From the NCBI GenBank assembly GCA_947074145.1, contig CAMTOJ010000001.1:1-64000 (forward strand): 64,000 nucleotides of DNA, read 5' to 3'. This document shows, one piece after another, positions 1-6,950 of this stretch. Below the pieces are notes generated by a model, which saw only the letters and a program-made list of their open reading frames with translations, was not told the origin of the DNA and searched no databases. The position numbers and the translations under genes were made by a program. The first letter of the stretch is position 1. Each line of letters starts with the position of its first letter. This stretch comes from an uncultured Bacteroidales bacterium (GTDB lineage: Bacteria; Bacteroidota; Bacteroidia; Bacteroidales; JAUNSR01).

Positions 1-46
1 TACACTAATCTTAACACTCTTTCCCTACACGACGCTCTTCCGATCT
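1..46 (+). other. Illumina TruSeq P5 adapter contamination (artefact)
   Basis: This is synthetic DNA, not genome. Bases 1-5 (TACAC) match the end of the P5 flow-cell sequence, bases 6-13 (TAATCTTA) match the 8-base TruSeq HT i5 index known as D506, and bases 14-46 match the complete 33-base read-1 primer site, ending in GCTCTTCCGATCT. The three parts occur in the exact order and spacing of the library adapter. Genomic sequence begins at base 47, inside luxS. Confidence 0.97.
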
Positions 47-483
47 AGCGAAAAACCCTTGTCAAGCACATCTTTTGTATACTCTTTTGCTCCGAAAAGA
101 GAAAGATCTTTATAATTACCACACTGAATTTCGTTTGCAGCCGGGATAGAGTCTGCTCTGAGAATTCTTGTTAAAGATGACTCAAGAGCACTTTTTATAG
201 TCGATGGTTCAATATCACCCCATACTGATAAATAGAATCCGGTTCTACAACCCATTGGAGATAAATCTATAACTCCATCCAGATTTTTTCTTAATTCATG
301 CGCAAGTAAATGCTCCAATCCATGCATAGCAGCTGTTCCGAAAGCCTCTTTATTGGGTTGGAGAAATCTTAAATCGAATTTTGATACAACGTCCCCTTTA
401 GGCCCCTCTAAAAGGCAGCATTTACGAATATATGGGGCTTTAACTATTCTATGGTCTAATTCAAAACTTTCTACTTTTTTCAT
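47..483 (-). CDS. luxS: S-ribosylhomocysteine lyase LuxS, 3' end missing
   Basis: LuxS cleaves S-ribosylhomocysteine to homocysteine and the AI-2 precursor DPD in the cytoplasmic activated-methyl cycle. The zinc-binding HxxEH motif is present as H54-G-L-E-H58, the catalytic cysteine is in MGCRTGFY (C79), and the later metal-ligand cysteine is in QCGNY. The start was placed at MKKVESF because the 18 codons upstream are AT-rich, not LuxS-like, and overlap a possible -7 element (TACCTTTA, 503-510, minus strand). About 145 codons are present against a usual length near 160. The C-terminus is lost at the adapter junction, and any residues read past base 47 are adapter translation. Confidence 0.95.
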
Positions 484-638
484 ATTAATCTTTATTTGAT
501 TGTAAAGGTAGTAAAACCCATGAAAGAAAATAAACATTCTTATTTATATAATGTTTTAATATAAGATTAATTTACACCATATTTCTATGTTGATCTGCTA
601 TAAATTATTATCAGATAAGAATAAATCTACTATAACAT

Positions 639-1607
639 ATGGAAAATAAAATAACAGTATCGCAGCTTCAGCAAGTAATGCAAGAAGCATACGAAACTTA
701 TAAAACAAATAATGAAGGAGCAAATGCAAACTATATTCCATTCCTTGCAAATGTGCCTTCTGATCTTTTTGGTATAGTTATATGCTTACAAGACGGGCGT
801 ATACTAAAAGTTGGAGATACTTCTTTTGTTTTTGGTATAGAAAGCGTTTCTAAGGTTCCAACTGCGATTCTTGCTCTTAAACAATATGGGGCTCAGAAAC
901 TTCTTCAAATGATAGGAGCTGATGCTACAGGGCTTCCTTTTAACTCAATATACGCAATCCTTTTAGAAAATGATCATCCTTCGACTCCATTGGTAAATGC
1001 AGGAGCTATTACCGCATGCAGTATGGTGCTTCCGATAGGAGATTATAAAAGTAAATGGGATGCGATAACAGGTAATATAGAGCAGTTGTGTGGCTCCGCA
1101 CCGGTCCTGTTAGAGGAGCTATACAAATCTGAATCCGAAACAAATTTCAATAACAGAGCCATTAGTTGGCTTTTGAAAAATTATAATAGGATATATGATG
1201 ATCCTACAAATTCATTAGACCTTTATACTCGTCAATGTTCTCTTGGTATAACAGCAGAACAACTTGCCATAATGGGGGCTACTATTGCAAATGACGGGAT
1301 AAATCCTATTACCGGGAAAATTATTTTCGATGCTCAATATGCAGCTAAAATAACATCTCTTATAGCAACGGTAGGTTTCTATCAGCATACGGGTGATTGG
1401 TTATATGAATCGGGTCTTCCTGCTAAAACAGGTGTAGGCGGAGGTATTGTTGGTGTTTATCCCGGATTATTCGGTATAGCTGCTTTTGCACCACCTCTTG
1501 ACTCAGCCGGAAATTCGGTTAAAGCGCAGTTGGCAATAAAATATATTATGAATAAATTGAAATTGCATATTTTCAACAATAATAAGCCTGTTATAATAAC
1601 AGAATGA
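639..1607 (+). CDS. glsA: Glutaminase A
   Basis: Cytoplasmic glutaminase (EC 3.5.1.2) hydrolysing glutamine to glutamate and ammonia, built on a serine beta-lactamase-like fold. Visible family motifs are the SxxK nucleophile (S69-V-S-K72), NAGAI near residue 127, the stretch around YTRQCSLGITAEQLAIMGATIANDG, and the GLPAKTGVGGGI glycine-rich segment near the C-terminus. Its 322 residues are close to the family norm of about 310. It stands alone, divergent from luxS across about 150 bp, and ends in a strong intrinsic terminator. Ammonia release by glutaminase supports acid tolerance in some gut bacteria; that role here is inference only. Confidence 0.95.
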   Translation: MENKITVSQLQQVMQEAYETYKTNNEGANANYIPFLANVPSDLFGIVICLQDGRILKVGDTSFVFGIESVSKVPTAILALKQYGAQKLLQMIGADATGLPFNSIYAILLENDHPSTPLVNAGAITACSMVLPIGDYKSKWDAITGNIEQLCGSAPVLLEELYKSESETNFNNRAISWLLKNYNRIYDDPTNSLDLYTRQCSLGITAEQLAIMGATIANDGINPITGKIIFDAQYAAKITSLIATVGFYQHTGDWLYESGLPAKTGVGGGIVGVYPGLFGIAAFAPPLDSAGNSVKAQLAIKYIMNKLKLHIFNNNKPVIITE

Positions 1608-1614
1608 GATATAT

Positions 1615-1649
1615 AAGAATCGGATAATGATCCGATTCTTATTTTTTTA
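1615..1649 (+). terminator. Intrinsic terminator of glsA
   Basis: A perfect 11-bp stem (1615-1625 with 1630-1640) with a 4-base loop is followed directly by a run of seven T. It lies 8 bp past the glsA stop codon. Confidence 0.9.
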
Positions 1650-1680
1650 CTTTATTTCTTATATTAATATTATAATATCA

Positions 1681-1723
1681 AAAATGAGCAATTTCAAAAT
1701 CCATATTTGAAATTGCTCATTTT
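1681..1723 (-). terminator. Terminator of the YtxH-like gene
   Basis: A perfect 18-bp stem (1681-1698 with 1706-1723) with a 7-base loop lies downstream of the minus-strand gene ending at 1772. It is distinct from the glsA hairpin, so the convergent genes each have their own terminator. Confidence 0.85.
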
Positions 1724-1771
1724 AAAATTTTTATAATATATCTTATTTATAAAGATAGAACTTTTTATATG

Positions 1772-1990
1772 TTAATCAGGTTGGATAATTGATTTTGCTT
1801 CTCCTGCCAATCCTGAGATATCTTTCTTCGCCTGATTCAATCTTGATTTTAAAGCTCTGTTATTTTTCTTGACTATATATACTACTTTTCTTCTTGTTTT
1901 AACACCTTCATCGGGTGCAAACAATAGACCCAATGCAATTCCGGTCATAGCTCCAACTGTAAATCCTATTAGCAAATTTAATGGTTTCAT
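1772..1990 (-). CDS. YtxH-like small membrane-anchored protein
   Basis: A 72-residue protein with one hydrophobic N-terminal segment (about residues 4-24, LLIGFTVGAMTGIALGLLFAP), followed by DEG and a basic, probably helical tail. The glycine-rich helix ending in LLFAPxxG and then a charged helix is the hallmark of the YtxH/gas-vesicle-protein-like family, often associated with envelope stress. No biochemical function is established for the family. The start at MKPLNLL was chosen because the upstream codons are basic, lack family similarity, and would push the membrane segment away from the N-terminus. Confidence 0.8.
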   Translation of the reverse strand: MKPLNLLIGFTVGAMTGIALGLLFAPDEGVKTRRKVVYIVKKNNRALKSRLNQAKKDISGLAGEAKSIIQPD

Positions 1991-2388
1991 ATCGATGTAT
2001 TTTAAAGGTTGTTTACGATAATTTATTAACACGAATAAATCAGATTTGGTTTAAAAAATAACAAGATTTAATCTCTTGTTATCTCTATTATAAGTAGGGA
2101 AATGCAAATTAGAAGTGATCTTTACAATGTAATACAAAATGAATATTAATAAAGAAAAAAGATAAAATTATATACAAGAATTGTATCAGTAGGTTTGTAT
2201 GTGAATTTTCGAAAATCATGCTTATATACTCTTAAAACAATGATTTTAGAACTAATTTAACACTTTCTATAATTTTTTTATTTAATCAAAATGTAATATT
2301 TATAAGTCTTATATAAATATAAACCAATAAAATTCTGTAGTGTTTATAAATTAAAAAATTAATCCAATACATTATAGATCAAACTAAA
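1991..2388. other. Intergenic region upstream of the radical SAM operon
   Basis: About 400 bp, very AT-rich. It holds a 9-bp stem-loop at 2058-2082 (ATAACAAGA/TCTTGTTAT) and several spurious ATG codons. The longest plus-strand peptide starting here is 15 codons (2102-2149). It lacks features of a RiPP precursor (no leader/core pattern, no Cys), so it is not called as a gene. Promoters for both flanking genes presumably lie here but no clear pair of elements was found. Confidence 0.5.
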
Positions 2389-3561
2389 ATGATAATAGAA
2401 AATCTAAATATTAGTTTTAATAATATAACATTCCCGATTTATATTATGACTAAAAGTGTAGGCAATAACTGCAATTTAAATTGTACATATTGTCAGAAAA
2501 AGAGCAGCACAAATAATGATTTAATGAGTATCAATGTTTTGGAGCGTTTTACCAAATTATATATAGAAGCTCAGATACATTCTTCTGTAAATTTTTACTG
2601 GATAGGAGGAGAACCGATGCTCTTAGGTACTGAATTTTATACTAAAGCCATTGAATTCCAGTCTATATATGGAAAAGGCAAAAAGATTAATAACACAATA
2701 CAAACTAACGGAACATTAATCACGGATGAGTGGCTACATTTTCTAAAAGAAAATGACTTCACTGTAATATTGACTATTGACGGCCCACAATTCTGTCACG
2801 ATCATTACAGAGTTGATAAAAACGGTAAAGGAACTTTCAACGATGTTATGGAGTCGTTAAATAAAATTCGGGAATATGGAATCAAGCATAGTATAAAGAC
2901 TACAATTAATGATTTTAACTCTAAGTTTCCTTTAGAGATGTATCATTTTTTCAAGGAAAACAAAATATTAAATCTAAACTTTCAACCTCATGTATCCTCG
3001 ATTCGCGGTAGAGTGACTGAATGGTCGGTTTCACCTATTAGTTACGGCAATTTTCTTTGTTCTATATTTGATGAATGGGTACGTAAAGATATAGGCCGTG
3101 TTAATGTTTCAATATTCGATAATACCTTAAAAGTATTTTGTCGTAAAGAAACCCACAATTGCGTTTATTCTCAAACTTGCGGCCATATTGCTATGGCTGA
3201 TGTTGAAGGAAATCTATATACCTGCAATAAATTTGATGCCGATGATTATCAAATTGGAAATATTGATAATTACACAATTACAAGGATGATGTATGGTAGG
3301 AAACAATTGAAATTCGGACAACAAAAAAGATCAAACTTAACTTTACAATGTAAAAAGTGTCAATTTTTGAAGTTTTGTAATGGTGGATGCCCAAAAGATA
3401 GAATCGGATGTTCAATAAATGGTGAAAAGAAACATAATTTTTTATGTGCAGGATACCAAAAGTTTTATAATCATGTTGCCCCAACTATGACATATATGGC
3501 AGGGGAGATTGCCGAGGGTGGAAATGTCTCTCGTGTTATGACTTTCTTTGAAGATAATTAA
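2389..3561 (+). CDS. Radical SAM/SPASM protein, anSME-like with altered active site
   Basis: The sequence follows the anaerobic sulfatase-maturating enzyme (anSME) family end to end. It has the CxxxCxxC cluster (C28, C32, C35), GGEP for SAM binding (about 73-76), QTNGTL, and all eight auxiliary-cluster cysteines (C258, C264, C279, C321, C324, C330, C334, C353). Classical anSMEs convert a sulfatase Cys or Ser to formylglycine. Compared from memory with the C. perfringens enzyme, the catalytic-base Asp after the auxiliary cysteine (CD, D277) is Asn280 here, the Gln before GGEP (Q64) is Ile, and the residue after CxxxCxxC (Phe) is Gln. No sulfatase gene lies in the window. Substrate is therefore uncertain. 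It forms an operon with the OsmC-like gene 27 bp downstream. Confidence 0.88.
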   Translation: MIIENLNISFNNITFPIYIMTKSVGNNCNLNCTYCQKKSSTNNDLMSINVLERFTKLYIEAQIHSSVNFYWIGGEPMLLGTEFYTKAIEFQSIYGKGKKINNTIQTNGTLITDEWLHFLKENDFTVILTIDGPQFCHDHYRVDKNGKGTFNDVMESLNKIREYGIKHSIKTTINDFNSKFPLEMYHFFKENKILNLNFQPHVSSIRGRVTEWSVSPISYGNFLCSIFDEWVRKDIGRVNVSIFDNTLKVFCRKETHNCVYSQTCGHIAMADVEGNLYTCNKFDADDYQIGNIDNYTITRMMYGRKQLKFGQQKRSNLTLQCKKCQFLKFCNGGCPKDRIGCSINGEKKHNFLCAGYQKFYNHVAPTMTYMAGEIAEGGNVSRVMTFFEDN

Positions 3562-3588
3562 AGCAGTAACTTATTAATTTACAATACT

Positions 3589-4023
3589 ATGTTAAAAAAT
3601 GCAACAGTAAAATGGCAAGGTGGTCAACGAATTGAAGCTATTATTGATAAGCGTATCATTGTTCTTTCTTCTTCAAATCAAAATGAAACAATGTCGCCTG
3701 AATCTATTTTATTAATCTCATTAGGTTCTTCTTGTGCTTTGGAAATAATTTCACAGCTAAAAATCAGTAAAATTGAAGTAGATTCATTTGAACTCAATAT
3801 TCAGGCAACAAGAGAAAAATTAAATTCCAATATATTTAAGGGTTTTAATATTGATTTTGTTTGTTCCGGTAAATCTATCAATATTCCCAAATTAATAGTT
3901 TCAATTGAAAATGCAATCTTTGAGAACTCCGGTATAGCTATAATGTTTAGTAAATTTGCAACATTGAACTATAAACTTTTTGTGAATGGGGTAACAATTA
4001 ATAAAGAGGATTATTTTAAGTGA
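3589..4023 (+). CDS. OsmC-family protein with displaced/missing catalytic cysteines
   Basis: This 144-residue protein fits the OsmC/YhfA fold: an N-terminal strand pair (ATVKWQGGQRIEAI), then MSPESILLISLGSSCALEIISQL on the central helix, and a C-terminal IMFSKFATLNYKLFVNG. OsmC proteins reduce organic hydroperoxides using two cysteines, in LGxC and YCSVSxxL. Here the first canonical position is Ser and the only nearby Cys is one residue later; the second position is Ser (ENSGIAIMF). A classical Cys-pair peroxidase mechanism is therefore unlikely. It probably shares a transcript with the preceding radical SAM gene, and its stop lies only 14 bp from the stop of the convergent gene, with no terminator between them. 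Confidence 0.75.
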   Translation: MLKNATVKWQGGQRIEAIIDKRIIVLSSSNQNETMSPESILLISLGSSCALEIISQLKISKIEVDSFELNIQATREKLNSNIFKGFNIDFVCSGKSINIPKLIVSIENAIFENSGIAIMFSKFATLNYKLFVNGVTINKEDYFK

Positions 4024-4037
4024 TTATAAAATTTTCT

Positions 4038-5129
4038 TTACATATTAGAATACATAATATAACTCTTATATATTTCGCTTCCTATTGTAAGAATTAATCC
4101 TGACATAGCTTCTTCATTACTGAAAAATTCATTGTATAATTTGATATTACCTTTCGACTTAATCAAATCACCTCTTAATGATCCATCTTTTGTGATCATT
4201 GATAATATGCAGTTGTTTAGCATATTGTCAATATAATATATATAGTCGTCTGCTTTAAGTAATCCTGAATTTATTCCTTTTGAGAGTATATATAACCAAA
4301 TTAATTCTGATATTAATTCATCTTTATCAATATTAGATAAGTTCTCGTTAGACAATAGCTTCGGATTATTTGTGAATTTCCGATAATTTGATGTTGCTTT
4401 ATGGAAATCTTTAATTAGTGGTGCTCTCCTTGTATCTTGTTCGTCAAGGTCATTTATTATCGCTAACATTCCATACAATATCATCTCATTTTCACCTGTA
4501 CGGATATAATTATTGATACATTTTTTAGAGTTAGTTACACCCCATAGATTCATCTTTTTATTAAAAGTCTCCTTTCTTTTATAAAGATTCAATCTTTCAA
4601 TAGCTCTATCGGCGAATAATTTTTCATGCGACAAACTGCTCATTTTTGATAGGATAGGAGCAACAATAAAGAAAAAACTTTCATCAATATAGTCAAGTTG
4701 CGAAACTGAATTAATATACATTTCGCAACTTGATCTTATAGATCGTATTCTTGCGCCTTCGGGGGCGAGTTTGAATAAATCAATATAAACTTTCCCGCTA
4801 TAATAATCTGTAATATTCTTTGTATTGCTTCCTCCTGCTAATTCCCATTCATTATATATACTCCAATCCTCAGCAAATTGATAATATTCATCATCTGCAT
4901 ATATTTTAAAAAGATTCATTAAACCCTCAAAATATAATGACTTTGATAAAATATTAGTTTTTGATCTGTGACTATCTCCAGGATTCAACACTGTATAATC
5001 AGAGTATTTATCCATGTGAAAGGAATTGAGTTTTTTCAATTCATTAAGTATATCATCTGCCTGATATCTCATTTGAGAAAAAACAGTTGTGGAAAAAAAA
5101 CAGAAAAAAGCAATTGTTAAGAATTTCAT
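4038..5129 (-). CDS. Secreted GH105/GH88-like six-hairpin protein, possibly inactive
   Basis: A 363-residue protein with a signal peptide (hydrophobic residues 4-18, FSQ cleavage region). Residues about 64-165 follow the unsaturated-glucuronyl/rhamnogalacturonyl hydrolase pattern (EGLM.L, DWS..NEW, GSNTKNITDYYSGKVYIDLF, YIDESFFFIVAPILSKM). These families remove unsaturated uronic acids from polysaccharide-lyase products. Aspartates align with the usual catalytic positions (D108 and D149), but the LWWRD and RGNGW landmarks that normally follow are replaced by WGVTNSKK and TGENEM. It may be a divergent hydrolase or a carbohydrate-binding remnant. No lyase or SusCD pair is nearby. The family assignment is by eye. 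Confidence 0.55.
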   Translation of the reverse strand: MKFLTIAFFCFFSTTVFSQMRYQADDILNELKKLNSFHMDKYSDYTVLNPGDSHRSKTNILSKSLYFEGLMNLFKIYADDEYYQFAEDWSIYNEWELAGGSNTKNITDYYSGKVYIDLFKLAPEGARIRSIRSSCEMYINSVSQLDYIDESFFFIVAPILSKMSSLSHEKLFADRAIERLNLYKRKETFNKKMNLWGVTNSKKCINNYIRTGENEMILYGMLAIINDLDEQDTRRAPLIKDFHKATSNYRKFTNNPKLLSNENLSNIDKDELISELIWLYILSKGINSGLLKADDYIYYIDNMLNNCILSMITKDGSLRGDLIKSKGNIKLYNEFFSNEEAMSGLILTIGSEIYKSYIMYSNM

Positions 5130-5186
5130 ATATAACTCTTGGAATTTCTACTAAGATATTTTAAAATTATTCTTTATATGAATAAT

Positions 5187-6500
5187 CTAATTCTTACTGT
5201 TTAAGGTATTAAATAATTTCAGTCTCTCCTCAATTAATAGATATTGAGTATCTTTTATAAATGAAACACAAGCTCTTAAGCCTTGTTGATTACTTCCTGT
5301 TGTTTCAAGTGATATTGCGCTTATTCCATAATATAATAACTCTTTCATAAGCTCCGCACCACTCATATCTTTATAAGCAATAGTGAAATAGAATCCGTCA
5401 GCGATATTCTCATCAAGGTCTTTATCATATACGATATTGAATCCATTGTCTGTAAATATTTTTTTAAGTTTGGCAGCTCTACGTCCATACTCTTTAATTT
5501 CATTAATGAAATTGTAGTGACCCTCACAAGCTGCTTTCAACATTGCAGCAAAGGCATACTGAGCAGAATGTGATACTCCGGAAGAAAGTGCATATAAAAT
5601 TCTATGAACAAAAACAGAACCGAAAGTAGCTACATTATAACGCTTTGCTAATCCTTCGAAACTCTTTGAATATAAATGATCTGAGATACATGCCACACCA
5701 ATTCGTTGTCCTGCATAACTGAATGCTTTAGATGCAGAGATCAATAACACATAATTATTAGTATATTTTGCTACACTGACCTGAAAAGGGGACTGAAAGG
5801 GTAAGGATAAGTTTTCTCGGAAATCCATTGCAAAATATGCAAGATCTTCAAGTATTATAGTATCATATTTATTTGATAGCTCGCCTATTATTTGGAGTTC
5901 TTCATCTTTTAGGCATATCCAGGAAGGATTATTAGGATTGGAATATATGACTGCTGCGATATTTCCTTTTGAAAGATAACTTTCAAGTTTTTCTTTAAGT
6001 TTCAGGCCTCGGTAATTATAAACGTCAAATGTTTCATATTTATAACCCATCACCGTTAATTGTTGCTTTTGAACAGGAAACCCGGGATCAATAAATAATA
6101 TTGTATCTTTTTTCTCATCACATTGACAACATGTCAAGAAAGAAGCATAAGTACCCTGCATTGATCCTGTAACAGGAATGCATCCTGCAGGATTAATGTC
6201 TATATCTATAAAAGCCTTTACGAATGACGATGCCTGCTGTTTTAACTCAGGTAGACCGTCTACCACCGGATAAATGGAAGCAATACCGGATTCAAGAGCT
6301 TTTATTTCTGCTTGAATTCCTATTTCAGAGGGTTTAAGCCCCGGTACACCCATTTCCATATGGACGAATTCTGTATTCGTATTTTTTTCAAGAATATTAG
6401 ATATGGCAACGACCTCTCTAATCGTTGCTTTTCCGAAATCTTTGATTCCGAAATTTTCAATTGCTTTATTTGCTATCGTTTTATCTATAGGAGTTTCCAT
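5187..6500 (-). CDS. PLP-dependent aminotransferase, class I/II fold
   Basis: A 437-residue cytoplasmic fold-type I enzyme. Recognisable elements are the N-terminal MGVPGLKPSE loop, VYSNPNNPSW before the PLP-binding Asp/Tyr (EDLAYFAMDF), and the Schiff-base lysine in SASKAFSYAGQRIGV. The C-terminal SLETTGSNQQGLRACVS carries the substrate-carboxylate Arg. The amino-acid donor cannot be read from sequence; this clade in Bacteroidales is normally annotated only as a PLP-dependent aminotransferase. It begins at METPIDK. A short open frame lies 44 bp upstream on the same strand. Confidence 0.9.
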   Translation of the reverse strand: METPIDKTIANKAIENFGIKDFGKATIREVVAISNILEKNTNTEFVHMEMGVPGLKPSEIGIQAEIKALESGIASIYPVVDGLPELKQQASSFVKAFIDIDINPAGCIPVTGSMQGTYASFLTCCQCDEKKDTILFIDPGFPVQKQQLTVMGYKYETFDVYNYRGLKLKEKLESYLSKGNIAAVIYSNPNNPSWICLKDEELQIIGELSNKYDTIILEDLAYFAMDFRENLSLPFQSPFQVSVAKYTNNYVLLISASKAFSYAGQRIGVACISDHLYSKSFEGLAKRYNVATFGSVFVHRILYALSSGVSHSAQYAFAAMLKAACEGHYNFINEIKEYGRRAAKLKKIFTDNGFNIVYDKDLDENIADGFYFTIAYKDMSGAELMKELLYYGISAISLETTGSNQQGLRACVSFIKDTQYLLIEERLKLFNTLNSKN

Positions 6501-6544
6501 ATAATGTTAACTTTTATAATTAAATCGCAAATAAAGCGCTTTTT

Positions 6545-6712
6545 TTAATATTTTTTACTTATATATCTAATATAATGTTCAAATATTTTTCTCTCTTCAT
6601 TATTAAGATATCTTTCACTATGAACTATTTCATATATGGCAGATGGTGATTTAAAGAAAATCACAGATGCTCTTAAATAATAAAGCCTATTGATTGATTT
6701 GATATATTTCAT
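6545..6712 (-). CDS. Possible 55-residue small protein
   Basis: An open frame from ATG (6710-6712) to TAA (6545-6547) encoding a basic, aromatic-rich peptide, MKYIKSINRLYYLRASVIFF at the N-terminus and ending HYIRYISKKY. I recognise no family. It sits 44 bp upstream of the aminotransferase on the same strand and could be co-transcribed with it. Composition (many Tyr, Lys, Ile) is what AT-rich noncoding DNA would also give, so it could be a chance frame. Confidence 0.35.
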   Translation of the reverse strand: MKYIKSINRLYYLRASVIFFKSPSAIYEIVHSERYLNNEERKIFEHYIRYISKKY

Positions 6713-6918
6713 ATAAATTTAAATAGATTCGTTTTATCTAATTCATTAAGCATTAGCTCTTGTTAATTTGTGTTCTTGGTATAAATTATTGCAAATATAA
6801 TACAACTTATGTATAAAACGAGAAAAATATATCTAAAATATATATCCATTCTACTTTAACACTTTTATTGTAATTGCATAAGAATAATGTTTACATTATC
6901 TACATTAATATTTAGTAT

Positions 6919-6926
6919 TATATTTG
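6919..6926 (+). promoter_or_regulatory. Bacteroidetes -7 element upstream of nadE
   Basis: TATATTTG fits the Bacteroidetes TAnnTTTG -7 consensus and lies 24 bp before the nadE ATG. No convincing -33 TTG partner was found. It overlaps the alternative TTG start at 6924, which argues against that upstream start. Confidence 0.6.
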
Positions 6927-6950
6927 TCGAATATTTTAATCGGTGAAAAT

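Noticed and set aside
2102-2149. A 15-residue peptide upstream of the radical SAM gene as a possible RiPP precursor
   Set aside because: No leader/core division, no Cys and no conserved signature; similar tiny frames are frequent in AT-rich DNA, so a RiPP call is unsupported.
6924-6950. TTG start for nadE nine codons upstream
   Set aside because: It lies in the TATATTTG -7 element; ATG 6951 is used.
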